A program made the translations under genes and the position numbers. The notes under the pieces are model-generated. The model was given only the letters and a program-made list of their open reading frames with translations, was not told the origin of the DNA and searched no databases. A stretch of 64,000 nt of DNA from Bradyrhizobium hipponense (GTDB lineage: Bacteria; Pseudomonadota; Alphaproteobacteria; Rhizobiales; Xanthobacteraceae), in assembly GCF_008123965.1 (NCBI RefSeq), contig NZ_VSTH01000019.1:102916-166915 (forward strand), in the 5' to 3' direction. Shown in pieces: positions 54,517 through 63,981 of the stretch (its first letter is position 1; each line of letters opens with the position of its first letter).

Positions 54517-55959
54517 ATGCCCGCAGGTAGCATTCTCGTTGCAGATGACGACACCGCCATCCGCACGGTTCTCAATCAGGCGCTTTCCCGCGCCGGCTAC
54601 GAAGTCAGGCTCACCGGCAATGCCGCAACGCTCTGGCGCTGGGTCAGTCAGGGGGAGGGCGATCTGGTCATCACCGACGTGGTGATGCCGGATGAAAATG
54701 CCTTCGATCTGCTGCCGCGGATCAAGAAGATGCGGCCGAACTTGCCGGTCATCGTCATGAGCGCGCAAAACACCTTCATGACAGCGATCCGCGCTTCCGA
54801 GCGCGGCGCGTACGAATACCTGCCGAAGCCCTTCGACCTGAAGGAGTTGATCGCCATCGTCGGCCGCGCGCTCGCCGAGCCGAAGGAGCGCACCTCGACG
54901 CCGGACGAAGACGCCGAGATGGAAGCAATCCCGCTGGTCGGCCGTTCGCCGGCGATGCAGGAAATCTACCGCGTGCTGGCGCGCCTGATGCAGACCGACC
55001 TCACCGTGATGATCACGGGCGAGTCCGGCACGGGCAAGGAACTGGTGGCGCGCGCGCTGCACGATTACGGCAAGCGCCGTAACGGTCCGTTCGTTGCGGT
55101 CAACATGGCGGCGATCCCGCGCGACCTGATCGAGTCCGAGCTGTTCGGCCATGAGCGCGGCGCCTTCACCGGCGCCAACACCCGCGCCTCCGGACGGTTC
55201 GAGCAGGCCGAAGGCGGCACGCTGTTCCTCGACGAAATCGGCGACATGCCGATGGAGGCGCAGACCCGCCTGCTGCGCGTGCTCCAGCAGGGCGAATACA
55301 CCACCGTCGGCGGCCGCACCCCGATCAAGACCGACGTGCGCATCGTCGCGGCTTCCAACAAGGATCTGCGCGTCCTGATCCAGCAGGGTCTGTTCCGCGA
55401 GGATTTGTTCTTCCGCCTCAACGTCGTGCCGCTGCGGCTGCCGCCGCTGCGCGAACGCATCGAGGACCTGCCGGATCTCATCCGTCACTTCTTCGCACTG
55501 GCCGAGAAGGATGGCCTGCCGCCGAAGAAGCTCGACTCGCTGGCACTAGAGCGGCTGAAGCAGCATCGTTGGCCGGGCAACGTGCGCGAGCTCGAAAACC
55601 TGGCGCGGCGCCTCGCGGCACTCTACCCGCAGGACGTGATCACCGCCTCGGTGATCGACGGCGAACTGGCGCCGCCCTCGGTGAGCCCGGGGGCCGCGGT
55701 CCAGCAGGGCGTCGACAATCTCGGCGGCGCGGTGGAGGCGTACCTGTCCTCGCACTTCCAGGGCTTTCCGAACGGCGTGCCGCCGCCCGGGCTCTATCAC
55801 CGCATCCTCAAGGAGATCGAGGTGCCGCTGCTTACGGCCGCGCTCGCTGCCACCCGCGGCAACCAGATCCGCGCCGCGGACCTGCTCGGCCTCAACCGCA
55901 ACACGCTGCGGAAGAAGATCCGCGATCTCGATATCCAGGTGTACCGGAGCGGCGGCTAG
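54517..55959 (+). CDS. ntrC: Nitrogen regulator NtrC, sigma-54 activator
   Basis: 480 aa enhancer-binding protein. The receiver has phosphorylation site Asp54 in [12 protein letters not shown]. The AAA+ domain has Walker A GESGTGKE, the sigma-54-contacting loop GAFTGA at residues 215-220, and Walker [15 protein letters not shown] Fis-type helix-turn-helix ends the protein ([20 protein letters not shown]). It lies nine bases after ntrB with GAGG in the spacer. The best candidate to drive the sigma-54 promoter at 37632. Confidence 0.96.
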   Translation: MPAGSILVADDDTAIRTVLNQALSRAGYEVRLTGNAATLWRWVSQGEGDLVITDVVMPDENAFDLLPRIKKMRPNLPVIVMSAQNTFMTAIRASERGAYEYLPKPFDLKELIAIVGRALAEPKERTSTPDEDAEMEAIPLVGRSPAMQEIYRVLARLMQTDLTVMITGESGTGKELVARALHDYGKRRNGPFVAVNMAAIPRDLIESELFGHERGAFTGANTRASGRFEQAEGGTLFLDEIGDMPMEAQTRLLRVLQQGEYTTVGGRTPIKTDVRIVAASNKDLRVLIQQGLFREDLFFRLNVVPLRLPPLRERIEDLPDLIRHFFALAEKDGLPPKKLDSLALERLKQHRWPGNVRELENLARRLAALYPQDVITASVIDGELAPPSVSPGAAVQQGVDNLGGAVEAYLSSHFQGFPNGVPPPGLYHRILKEIEVPLLTAALAATRGNQIRAADLLGLNRNTLRKKIRDLDIQVYRSGG

Positions 55960-55960
55960 T

Positions 55961-56082
55961 TTTCGCGGAACGGTGGCTCAGCTCCCCCTACCAAAGCGGA
56001 GCTGAGCCTGTCCGGATGCGCTGGCCATTGTGGCTGACGCGGTGAACCCAAGTCCGGACAGGGCCGAAACGTTCCGCGCGAA
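55961..56082. repeat. Three-armed inverted-repeat structure after ntrC
   Basis: An outer stem pairs CGCGGAACG (55964-55972) with CGTTCCGCG (56070-56078), extendable by TTCG/CGAA past a two-base bulge. Inside are two arms: a perfect 11-pair hairpin GGCTCAGCTCC/GGAGCTGAGCC (55975-55985, 55998-56008) and an arm closed by TGTCCGGA/TCCGGACA (56009-56016, 56053-56060). It lies between ntrC and a convergent small gene and may be a two-way terminator or a structured RNA. Confidence 0.7.
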
Positions 56083-56131
56083 TGGCTCGACTGGCCGCCG
56101 ATCGGCCTCGAACTCATCTGATAAGCCGGCC

Positions 56132-56260
56132 TTACGGCGGCAGGACGTAGGCCATGTCCACCGACGCTTGGTGTAGGGCCGGCCCGTTGACGAGGAGGTC
56201 CGCGGCCACGATCAGCAGCAGAACGGCGCAAATCATCATCGCAAGAAAGAACCTCTCCAT
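56132..56260 (-). CDS. Small single-helix membrane protein, 42 aa, antisense within the ntr cluster
   Basis: ATG 56260 gives MERFFLAMMICAVLLLIVAA followed by DLLVNGPALHQASVDMAYVL and PP. The first half is one membrane helix; the rest is polar and probably periplasmic. The ribosome site before the first ATG is poor; a GGAGAGG lies just inside the frame, before an internal ATG pair. It is opposite in direction to ntrC and ntrY. I think similar short proteins exist in related genomes, unverified. Confidence 0.42.
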   Translation of the reverse strand: MERFFLAMMICAVLLLIVAADLLVNGPALHQASVDMAYVLPP

Positions 56261-56425
56261 GGAGGGCAAGCCGCAGCGATGGAAAACTGTTCCCGCTGGC
56301 CGGTGAATGCCTGTGGACGTGCCGGTGTAGGCGCCGCGGAATTGTCGCAATTTGGCAACATTGTGGTAGGAATACATCAGTATCCGCCGCTTGCGGATCC
56401 CCGTTTTCAGCACCTCATTGCCGGA

Positions 56426-58834
56426 ATGACCAGCGCAGATCCCTCGGCCGCATCCTTTGACACGGCCCCAGCCGAAGAGCCCCGGCGCTGGTCGCTGCGG
56501 CGCTGGCTGGCGCCTTTTGCCGTGGCGCTGGCGCTGCTGTCGGCGTTCCTGACCTTCCTGGTCCTGACCGGACTGACGAACATCGAGCCTACGCCGGAGG
56601 TCGTTCGGACCTTCTATCTGGTCAATGCGGCCACGATCCTGCTCCTGGTCGGGATCATCATCCGCGAACTCTGGCAGCTGATCCTGGCGCGACGGCGGGG
56701 CAGGGCGGCGGCACGCCTGCATGTCCAGGTCGTCAGCCTGTTCTCGATCGTGGCGGTGCTGCCGGCGGTGATGGTCGCGGTCGTTGCCAACGTCACCCTC
56801 GAGCGCGGCCTCGACCGGCTGTTCTCCGGACCGACCAAGGAGGTGATCCAGAATTCGCTGACGATCGCGCGGGCCTACATGCAAGATCATGCGCAGCTGA
56901 TCCGCGGCGACATTCTCGGCATGGCCAACGACATCGCCCATGCCCGGCCGCTCTACGACCAGGATCGCCGGTCGTTTCGCGAAATGTTGGCGGCCAGCGC
57001 CAGCTCCCGCAACCTGCCGGGGGCGATGATCATCGACAAGAACACCAACATCCTGGAATCCGCCGACACCGGCATGCGGCTAGCCTATTCGCCGCCTGCA
57101 CCGGACTTCCTCAGCAACGTCAACGAGTCCGAGCCCGAGATCGCCGTGCTGCCGGACGCCAGCTTCGTCGCCGCGGTGATCCGGCTGCGGGCGTTCAGCG
57201 ACACTTTCCTCTATGTGGCGCGGCCGCTTGATCCGAACGTCGTCAATCAGCTCAAGCAGACCGAGGTCAGCGTCGCCGAATATGCCCAGATCGAGTCGCG
57301 CCGGCTCGGCATCCAGGTCGCCTTCGCGCTGATGTTCGCGGTGATCGCGCTGACCATCCTGATGGCATCGGTGCTGATCGGCCTGAACTTCGCCAACTCG
57401 CTAGTGGCGCCGATCCGGCGGCTGATGAACGCGGCCCACACGGTCTCGACCGGCGACCTCAACGTCAAGGTGCCGGTGCACCAGTCGGAAGGCGACCTCG
57501 CGCAGCTGGGTGAGACCTTCAACAAGATGACGCAGGAGTTGCGCAGCCAGCGCGACGAGCTCGTCAATGCCAGCGATCTCATTGACAGCCGACGCCGCTT
57601 CATCGAGGCCGTGCTGTCCTCGGCGAGCGCCGGCATCATCGGTGTCGACACGTCGGGCAGCGTCGGCATCCTCAACCGATCCGCCGAGAAGCTGATCGGG
57701 CACTCCGAAGCAGAGACGCTCGGCCATCCACTCTCCGACGTCCTGCCCGAGCTCGACGAGATGATGAAGGCGGCGCGGGAAGGGACCCAGCGCCTTGTGC
57801 AGGGCCAGATCACGATCACGCGCGACGGGCAGGAGCGCAATCTGTCGGTCCGTGTCAGCGCCGAGAAGACCAGCCAGCCGCACGACAGCTACATCATCAC
57901 GCTCGACGACATCACCGACCTCGTCTCGGCACAGCGGACCTCGGCCTGGGGCGACGTGGCGCGCCGCATCGCGCACGAGATCAAGAACCCGCTGACCCCG
58001 ATCCAGCTCTCGGCCGAGCGCATCCGCCGCAAGTTCGGCAAGTCCATCACCGAGGAGAAGGACAAGCAGATCTTCGAGCAGTGCACCGACACCATCGTGC
58101 GCCAGGTCGACGACATCCGCCGCATGGTCGACGAGTTCTCGCGCTTTGCGCGCATGCCAAAGCCGGTGATGGAGGGCGAGGACGTCGCCGACACCGTACG
58201 GCAGGCGGTGTTCCTGATGAAGGTCGCCCATCCCGAGATCGATATCGAGGCTCAATTCAAGGAGGATCCGCTGCGCGCCCAGTTCGACCGGCGGTTGATC
58301 TCGCAGGCGGTCACCAACATCGTCAAGAACGCCACCGAGGCGATCGAGCAGGTCCCGCCGGAGGAACTCGGCAGGGACAATGGCAAGGGCCGCATCGACG
58401 TCGTGGTGTCGCGCCAAGGCGAGGACGTGCTGATCGACGTCATCGACAATGGTATCGGCCTGCCCAAGGTCGCGCGTTCGCGTCTGCTCGAGCCCTATGT
58501 CACGACGCGCGCCAAGGGCACTGGCCTCGGGCTTGCAATCGTCGGCCGCGTGCTGGAAGACCATGGCGGCCGCATCGAGTTGAAAGACGCCTCCGACTTC
58601 CGCGAAGGCCAGCGCGGCGCCTGGATGCGGATGCGCTTTGCGATCTCCGGCCATCCCGCCAAGGCCGAAGCGGCCGAGCAGGCGCCGGCCGCCGGAGAAA
58701 TGACCAAGGAAACGACGGAAGCGGTCACGAAGATCGCCAAGGACCCGGAAACAAAGCAGGCGGCTGCCGGAACCAAAGAGCCGGAAGAAAAGACCAATGA
58801 CTCAACGAAGATCGAAGCCTCAACAGGCCTCTGA
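56426..58834 (+). CDS. ntrY: Membrane sensor histidine kinase NtrY
   Basis: 802 aa. Two early helices (FAVALALLSAFLTFLVLTGL and YLVNAATILLLVGIIIREL), a third, a periplasmic sensor part and a fourth helix (VAFALMFAVIALTILMASVL) lead to a HAMP domain (SLVAPIRRLMNAAHTVSTGD), a PAS domain, the H-box [20 protein letters not shown] and the ATPase boxes (NIVKNATEAIEQV, GTGLGLAIVGRVL). The C-terminal 70 residues are a Lys/Glu/Ala-rich tail. ATG 56426 gives the usual start. Partner of NtrX. Confidence 0.94.
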   Translation: MTSADPSAASFDTAPAEEPRRWSLRRWLAPFAVALALLSAFLTFLVLTGLTNIEPTPEVVRTFYLVNAATILLLVGIIIRELWQLILARRRGRAAARLHVQVVSLFSIVAVLPAVMVAVVANVTLERGLDRLFSGPTKEVIQNSLTIARAYMQDHAQLIRGDILGMANDIAHARPLYDQDRRSFREMLAASASSRNLPGAMIIDKNTNILESADTGMRLAYSPPAPDFLSNVNESEPEIAVLPDASFVAAVIRLRAFSDTFLYVARPLDPNVVNQLKQTEVSVAEYAQIESRRLGIQVAFALMFAVIALTILMASVLIGLNFANSLVAPIRRLMNAAHTVSTGDLNVKVPVHQSEGDLAQLGETFNKMTQELRSQRDELVNASDLIDSRRRFIEAVLSSASAGIIGVDTSGSVGILNRSAEKLIGHSEAETLGHPLSDVLPELDEMMKAAREGTQRLVQGQITITRDGQERNLSVRVSAEKTSQPHDSYIITLDDITDLVSAQRTSAWGDVARRIAHEIKNPLTPIQLSAERIRRKFGKSITEEKDKQIFEQCTDTIVRQVDDIRRMVDEFSRFARMPKPVMEGEDVADTVRQAVFLMKVAHPEIDIEAQFKEDPLRAQFDRRLISQAVTNIVKNATEAIEQVPPEELGRDNGKGRIDVVVSRQGEDVLIDVIDNGIGLPKVARSRLLEPYVTTRAKGTGLGLAIVGRVLEDHGGRIELKDASDFREGQRGAWMRMRFAISGHPAKAEAAEQAPAAGEMTKETTEAVTKIAKDPETKQAAAGTKEPEEKTNDSTKIEASTGL

Positions 58835-58851
58835 CAAGACAGGCGCGACCC

Positions 58852-60222
58852 ATGGCTAGTGAAATTCTGATTGTCGACGATGAGGCCGATATTCGGGATC
58901 TCGTTGCGGGCATTCTCGAAGACGAGGGGTTCGTCACGCGGACCGCGCGCGACAGCGACACGGCGCTGGCCGAGATCGCGAACCGCAGGCCGCATCTGGT
59001 GTTCCTCGACATCTGGCTCCAGGGTTCCAAGCTCGACGGCTTGCAACTACTGGAGCAGGTCAAGAAGGACAATGCCGATCTGCCGGTGGTGATGATCTCC
59101 GGTCACGGCAACATCGAGACCGCGGTCGCAGCGATCAAGCGCGGCGCCTACGATTTCATCGAGAAGCCGTTCAAGGCCGACCGGCTGATCCTGGTCGCGA
59201 CCAGGGCGCTGGAGAACTCGCGGCTCAAGCGCGAAGTCAAGGAACTGAAGCAGCTCGCACCGAGCGCAAGCTCGCTCGTCGGCCGCTCGCCCAGCATGAA
59301 CCAGCTGCGCCAGACCATCGAACGCGCGGCCAAGGCCAACAGCCGCATCCTGATCGTCGGCCCTGCCGGCGCCGGCAAGGAATTAACCGCGCGTACGCTG
59401 CATATGGCCTCGGGCCGCGCCGATGGCCCGTTCGTCGTGATTAATGCCGCCGCGATCACGCCCGAGCGCATGGAGCACGAGTTGTTCGGCATCGAGCAGT
59501 CCAACGGCGAGCAGCCGCGAAAGCCGGGTGCGCTCGAAGAAGCCCATGGCGGCACGTTGTTCATCGACGAGATCGCGGACATGCCGCGTGAGACCCAGAA
59601 CAAGATCCTGCGCGTGCTGGTCGAGCAGTCGTTCCAGCGTGTCGGCGGTGCCGGCAAGGTCCAGGTCGACGTGCGCATCATCTCGTCCACCGCGCGCAAC
59701 CTGGAGGAGGAGATCGCGGCGGGTCATTTCCGCGAGGACCTCTACCATCGTCTTTCGGTCGTGCCGATCCGCGTGCCGGCGCTGTCGGAGCGGCGCGAGG
59801 ACATTCCGGAACTGATCGACTATTTCATGGAGCAGATTTCGGCCGGCAGCGGCCTGCCCAGGCGCCAGATCGGGCAAGACGCGATGGCGGTGCTGCAATC
59901 CCATGTCTGGCCGGGCAATGTGCGCCAGCTCCGCAACAATGTTGAGAGAGTCATGATTCTCGCCGCGGGCGGGCCGGAGGTGATCATCACCGCCGACATG
60001 CTGCCGCAGGACGTCGGCTCGATGGTGCCGGCGATGCCGACCAGCAACAATGGCGAGCACATCATGGGCTTGCCGCTGCGCGAGGCGCGCGAAGTGTTCG
60101 AGCGCGACTATTTGATTGCCCAGATCAGCCGTTTTTCAGGAAATATTTCTCGCACGGCGGAGTTCGTTGGCATGGAACGCTCGGCGTTGCACCGGAAGCT
60201 AAAAGCGCTCGGCGTAGGCTAG
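58852..60222 (+). CDS. ntrX: NtrX response regulator lacking GAFTGA
   Basis: 456 aa partner of NtrY. Phosphorylation site is Asp53 in LVFLDIWLQG. The AAA+ domain has GPAGAGKE in place of NtrC's GESGTGKE and Walker B GGTLFIDEIADMP, but the segment that should hold GAFTGA reads LFGIEQSNGEQPRKPGALEE, so the sigma-54 contact loop is missing. The C-terminal Fis-type helix-turn-helix is intact (ISRTAEFVGMERSALHRKLK). It is likely to regulate without activating sigma-54. Starts 17 bases after ntrY. Confidence 0.94.
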   Translation: MASEILIVDDEADIRDLVAGILEDEGFVTRTARDSDTALAEIANRRPHLVFLDIWLQGSKLDGLQLLEQVKKDNADLPVVMISGHGNIETAVAAIKRGAYDFIEKPFKADRLILVATRALENSRLKREVKELKQLAPSASSLVGRSPSMNQLRQTIERAAKANSRILIVGPAGAGKELTARTLHMASGRADGPFVVINAAAITPERMEHELFGIEQSNGEQPRKPGALEEAHGGTLFIDEIADMPRETQNKILRVLVEQSFQRVGGAGKVQVDVRIISSTARNLEEEIAAGHFREDLYHRLSVVPIRVPALSERREDIPELIDYFMEQISAGSGLPRRQIGQDAMAVLQSHVWPGNVRQLRNNVERVMILAAGGPEVIITADMLPQDVGSMVPAMPTSNNGEHIMGLPLREAREVFERDYLIAQISRFSGNISRTAEFVGMERSALHRKLKALGVG

Positions 60223-60259
60223 CGCCGCAAGATTGCGGCTCGACCTTAGGGATAGGCGA

Positions 60260-60286
60260 GGAAAATCATCGATTTCCGTAGTTTTT
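60260..60286 (+). terminator. Probable rho-independent terminator after ntrX
   Basis: GGAAAATC-atc-GATTTCC (one bulged A) followed by GTAGTTTTT, 37 bases after the ntrX stop. A second hairpin without a T-tail, GCCGCAA-ga-TTGCGGC, lies at 60224-60239. Confidence 0.5.
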
Positions 60287-60322
60287 CGGGGCAGTACGGC
60301 ATGGGCTGGCGTGTGAAGCGGC

Positions 60323-60351
60323 TTGCCTAATAAGTTCACCTGTCCTCTAAT
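60323..60351 (+). promoter_or_regulatory. Candidate sigma-70 promoter of hfq
   Basis: TTGCCT and TCTAAT are 17 bases apart, 120 bases before the hfq ATG and downstream of the ntrX terminator. It would give a leader of about 110 bases, long enough for autoregulation by Hfq. Confidence 0.45.
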
Positions 60352-60471
60352 CGAACAGCTGTTCCTTCCGAGGGGGATCTCATGAGGAACGGCAGCCGGG
60401 AGAGGCTCCGAATTTCACAAAGAGGGCCGCAACCGGCGCAATAAAAAGAAACTCAAAGCGAGAAAAAAACA

Positions 60472-60720
60472 ATGGCGGCAGACCGCGCACAAAACCTGCA
60501 GGACACCTTCCTTAATCACGTTCGCAAAACCAAGACGCCACTGACGATATTTCTGGTCAACGGAGTGAAGCTCCAGGGCATCGTGACCTGGTTCGACAAT
60601 TTCTGTTTGCTGCTTCGGCGCGACGGTCACTCGCAGCTCGTCTACAAGCATGCGATCTCGACCATTATGCCAGGCGCTCCGATCCAGTTGTTTGAAGGCG
60701 GCGAGGACCAGCCGGCTTGA
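60472..60720 (+). CDS. hfq: RNA chaperone Hfq
   Basis: 82 aa, the length usual in alphaproteobacteria. Sm1 includes [20 protein letters not shown] and [10 protein letters not shown]; Sm2 includes [14 protein letters not shown]. The C-terminus is short ([12 protein letters not shown]). Hexameric Hfq pairs small RNAs with targets and, in diazotrophs, affects nifA expression. hflX follows 11 bases later. Confidence 0.97.
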   Translation: MAADRAQNLQDTFLNHVRKTKTPLTIFLVNGVKLQGIVTWFDNFCLLLRRDGHSQLVYKHAISTIMPGAPIQLFEGGEDQPA

Positions 60721-60731
60721 GAGTGATCTGA

Positions 60732-62111
60732 TTGGAACCCCGGAATTTCGACGGGGAGGCCGACCGTCCGCGGTCGGCCGGGGCTAAGCAGACGGGGCGG
60801 GTGCTTGTCATCGGCCCCTATTTGCGGGTGCGCGCCGGCAGTGCCGACACGCAAACGGAGAGTCACGTGCTGCGCGACGCCCAGGCCCGGCTCGACGAAG
60901 CCGCCGGCCTCGCACGCGCGATCGATCTCGTCATCGCGGATGCCATTATCGCGCCGATCAGCCAGATCCGCCCGGCCACCTATATCGGCAAGGGCAAGGT
61001 CGAGGAGATCGCGGCGCTTGCCAACAGCCTCGATGTCGAGCTCGTGGTGATGGATTGCGCGCTTGCGCCGATCCAGCAGCGCAATCTCGAGAAGGAGTTG
61101 CAAGCAAAGGTGCTCGACCGCACCGGCCTGATCCTCGAAATCTTCGGCCGGCGCGCCAAGACCAAGGAAGGCTCGCTCCAGGTCGAGCTCGCGCATCTCA
61201 ACTACCAGCGCTCGCGCCTCGTACGCTCCTGGACCCATCTCGAGCGCCAGCGCGGCGGCTTCGGATTCATGGGCGGTCCCGGCGAGACCCAGATCGAAGC
61301 CGACCGCCGCCTGATCCAGGAACGCATCTCCAAACTCGAAGGCGAACTGAAGAAGGTTCAGGCCACACGGCGCCTGCACCGCGCCGGGCGTCAGCGCGTG
61401 CCTTATCGCGTCGTGGCGCTGGTTGGCTACACCAATGCCGGCAAGTCGACGCTGTTCAACCGCCTGACGCGCGCCGACGTGCAGGCTGCCGACATGCTGT
61501 TCGCAACCCTCGATCCGACCCTGCGCGCGCTCAGCCTGCCGCATGGTGGCAAGGCGATGCTGTCAGACACCGTCGGCTTCATCTCCAATCTGCCGACCCA
61601 GCTCGTCGCCGCCTTCCGCGCCACGCTGGAGGAGGTGCTAGAGGCCGACGTCATCCTGCATGTTCGCGACATCTCGCATGAGGACGCCGAGGCGCAGCAG
61701 AGCGACGTCGATGCAGTGCTGCGCCAACTCGGTATCAACCCCGACGATTCCGGCCGTATCATCGAGGTCTGGAACAAGATTGATCGTTATGGCGCGGAAC
61801 AGCGCGAGGAGCTCCTGAACATCGCCGCGCGCAGGCCGGAGGATCATCCGGCGATGCTGGTCTCAGCCGTGTCAGGCGAGGGGATCGATGCGCTGCTTGC
61901 CGCGATCGAGGAGCGGCTCGCCGCCAAACGCACCACGCTCGATCTCTCGATCGATGCCGCCGACGGCGCCGGCATCAGCTGGCTGCATCGCAATGCCGAG
62001 GTCCTGGCGAAAGAGCTGCACGACGGCCGCTTCGACATGACGGTGCGGGTGGATGAGACCAAGCGGGATATCGTGGTCAACCGGTTCGACGCCGTGCCGC
62101 GTGTGGCGTGA
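60732..62111 (+). CDS. hflX: Ribosome-associated GTPase HflX
   Basis: 459 aa GTPase that splits stalled ribosomes. The N-terminal HflX domain (YIGKGKVEEIAALANSLDVE, FGRRAKTKEGSLQVELAHL) and RGGFGFMGGPGETQIEADRR precede the G domain: G1 GYTNAGKSTLFNRL near 232, G3 DTVGFISNLPTQL, G4 WNKIDR. The start is a TTG at 60732; no ATG fits better. It is co-transcribed with hfq, as in many bacteria. Confidence 0.94.
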   Translation: MEPRNFDGEADRPRSAGAKQTGRVLVIGPYLRVRAGSADTQTESHVLRDAQARLDEAAGLARAIDLVIADAIIAPISQIRPATYIGKGKVEEIAALANSLDVELVVMDCALAPIQQRNLEKELQAKVLDRTGLILEIFGRRAKTKEGSLQVELAHLNYQRSRLVRSWTHLERQRGGFGFMGGPGETQIEADRRLIQERISKLEGELKKVQATRRLHRAGRQRVPYRVVALVGYTNAGKSTLFNRLTRADVQAADMLFATLDPTLRALSLPHGGKAMLSDTVGFISNLPTQLVAAFRATLEEVLEADVILHVRDISHEDAEAQQSDVDAVLRQLGINPDDSGRIIEVWNKIDRYGAEQREELLNIAARRPEDHPAMLVSAVSGEGIDALLAAIEERLAAKRTTLDLSIDAADGAGISWLHRNAEVLAKELHDGRFDMTVRVDETKRDIVVNRFDAVPRVA

Positions 62112-62262
62112 TCTCTCCCCACGTCGTCCCGGACAAGCGTAAGCGCGGATCCGGGATCCATTACCACAAGCGGTAGGAAATTGGCACGCTGATGGCTCCG
62201 ACATGCTTCAACAAACTGCAGTCGCGGTAATGGATCCTGGCCTTGCCATGACGACACCTGAG
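62112..62262. repeat. Degraded palindromic repeat between hflX and mazG
   Basis: CGTCGTCCCGGACAAGCG near 62124 and GCCATGACGACA near 62246 flank GGATCCGGGATCCATTACC (62149-62167) and GGTAATGGATCCTGG (62226-62240), which pair with each other. The pattern is that of the Bradyrhizobium palindromes seen elsewhere in the window. It separates two convergent genes. Confidence 0.55.
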
Positions 62263-63114
62263 TTAGCGGCGAGCTTCCGTGCACCCTTCTGACGCCGGTT
62301 TCTCGTCCCCCTTCGCTGCGTTCCACAGCGCGTCCATCTCTGCCAGCGACGCCTGATCCAGCGTTCGACCCTGTGCCTCCAGCGCCTGTTCGATAAACGC
62401 AAAGCGGCGTTCGAATTTCGCGTTGGTCGCGCGTAGGGCTGCTTCCGGATCCGCGTCGACGTGGCGGGCCAGATTGACCAGCGCGAACATCAGGTCACCG
62501 GTCTCTTCCGCAAGCCCCTCGCTGTCGTTGCGGTCGAGCGCCGCCTCGATCTCGTCGGCTTCCTCGCGGATCTTTTGCAGCACCGCGCGCGGATCGTTCC
62601 AGTCGAAGCCGACGCTCGAGGCCTTGCGCTGGAGCTCCATGGCGCGGGTCAGCGCCGGCTGGCCGGCCTTCACGCCCGAAAGCAGCGATTTGTGCGAGGT
62701 CTGCTCCGGCGGCCGGCGCGCGGCGCGCTCGGCCTTTTCCTCGGCCTTGATGCGGTCCCAGACTTCCTTGACGTGGGAGGAGGCGAGATTGCCATCCTTG
62801 TCGGCGAAGACGTGGGGGTGGCGCCGGATCATCTTGCGGGTGATGGCCTCGACGACGTCGCCGAAGGCGAACGCGTTCTGCTCCTCCGCCATCTGGGCAT
62901 GGAACACGACCTGCAACAGAAGATCCCCAAGCTCCTCGCGCAAATCGTCGAGATCGCCGCGGTCGATCGCGTCGACCACTTCATGGGCTTCCTCGATGGT
63001 GTAGGGCGCGATCGTCGAAAAGTTCTGCTCGAGGTCCCAGGGGCAGCCGGTCACCGGCGTGCGCAGCGCCGCCATGATCTCGATCAAGCGGGAAATGTCG
63101 CGGGAAGGGGTCAT
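62263..63114 (-). CDS. mazG: Nucleoside triphosphate pyrophosphohydrolase MazG
   Basis: 283 aa housecleaning enzyme hydrolysing NTPs to NMP and pyrophosphate. Two MazG domains are visible: the first with CPWDLEQNFSTIAPYTIEEA and DLREELGDLLLQVVFHAQ, the second with KIREEADEIEAALDRND and LAEETGDLMFALVNLARH (EExxE and ExxD metal sites). ATG 63114 (MTPSRDISRL) was chosen; further in-frame codons to 63318 run into the promoter region shared with queC. Confidence 0.93.
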   Translation of the reverse strand: MTPSRDISRLIEIMAALRTPVTGCPWDLEQNFSTIAPYTIEEAHEVVDAIDRGDLDDLREELGDLLLQVVFHAQMAEEQNAFAFGDVVEAITRKMIRRHPHVFADKDGNLASSHVKEVWDRIKAEEKAERAARRPPEQTSHKSLLSGVKAGQPALTRAMELQRKASSVGFDWNDPRAVLQKIREEADEIEAALDRNDSEGLAEETGDLMFALVNLARHVDADPEAALRATNAKFERRFAFIEQALEAQGRTLDQASLAEMDALWNAAKGDEKPASEGCTEARR

Positions 63115-63253
63115 TGCGGGGTCGTCTCCTGGGTCTTGAGACTTATGCCAAAAGCGGTCCGCCGTTCCCAGCGCAAGCCGGCGGAACAGGCCGATTTCCA
63201 CCGATTGGCGGGCCAGATTGGCGAGCAGCGTCCGCAGTGCTAAAGCGCGGGCC

Positions 63254-63967
63254 ATGAGTGACGCATTTTCATCCGAAACCGCGCTGGTGCTGTTTTCCGG
63301 CGGCCAGGACTCCACCACCTGCCTCGCCTGGGCCTTGAGCCGCTTCGCGCGCGTGGAAACGCTGGGGTTCGACTACGGCCAGCGTCATGCGATCGAGCTT
63401 GCTTGCCGTGACAGCCTGTTCGCCGGCGTCAAGACGCTGCGCGCCGATTGGGCGGACAAGCTCGGCGAGAGCCACACGCTGTCGATCCCAACACTGGCCG
63501 CGATCTCCGATACGGCGTTGACGCGGGATGTCGCGATCGCGATGGGCGCCGACGGGCTGCCCAACACCTTCGTGCCCGGCCGCAACCTGGTGTTCCTGAC
63601 CTTCGCCGCGGCGCTGGCCTACCGGCGTGGCATCACCCATATCGTCGGCGGCATGTGCGAGACCGATTATTCCGGCTATCCCGATTGCCGCGACGACACC
63701 ATCCGCGCGATGCAGGCCGCGCTCTCGCTCGGGATGGCGAGACAGTTCGAGCTGCACACGCCGCTGATGTGGATCGACAAGGCTGCGACCTGGAAGCTCG
63801 CACATGACCTCGGCGGCGACGGACTGGTCGATCTCATCCGCGAGCAGTCGCACACCTGCTATCTCGGCGAACGCGGCGCCCAGCATGAGTGGGGCTATGG
63901 CTGCGGGGGGTGCCCGGCGTGCAGCCTGCGGGCGAAGGGGTGGGCGGAGTATGTGGCTGGAAAGTAG
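63254..63967 (+). CDS. queC: 7-cyano-7-deazaguanine synthase
   Basis: 237 aa ATP-dependent enzyme making preQ0 in queuosine synthesis. PP-loop [40 protein letters not shown] and [17 protein letters not shown] in the core; zinc cysteines in [17 protein letters not shown] near the end. ATG 63254 starts [10 protein letters not shown]. Divergent from mazG; no preQ1 riboswitch is apparent in the 139-base gap. Confidence 0.95.
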   Translation: MSDAFSSETALVLFSGGQDSTTCLAWALSRFARVETLGFDYGQRHAIELACRDSLFAGVKTLRADWADKLGESHTLSIPTLAAISDTALTRDVAIAMGADGLPNTFVPGRNLVFLTFAAALAYRRGITHIVGGMCETDYSGYPDCRDDTIRAMQAALSLGMARQFELHTPLMWIDKAATWKLAHDLGGDGLVDLIREQSHTCYLGERGAQHEWGYGCGGCPACSLRAKGWAEYVAGK

Positions 63968-63981
63968 CGTCTCGATTTCTG

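Noticed and set aside
63115..63253. preQ1 riboswitch before queC
   Set aside because: No compact pseudoknot-type sequence with an A-rich tail was seen in the 139-base gap.
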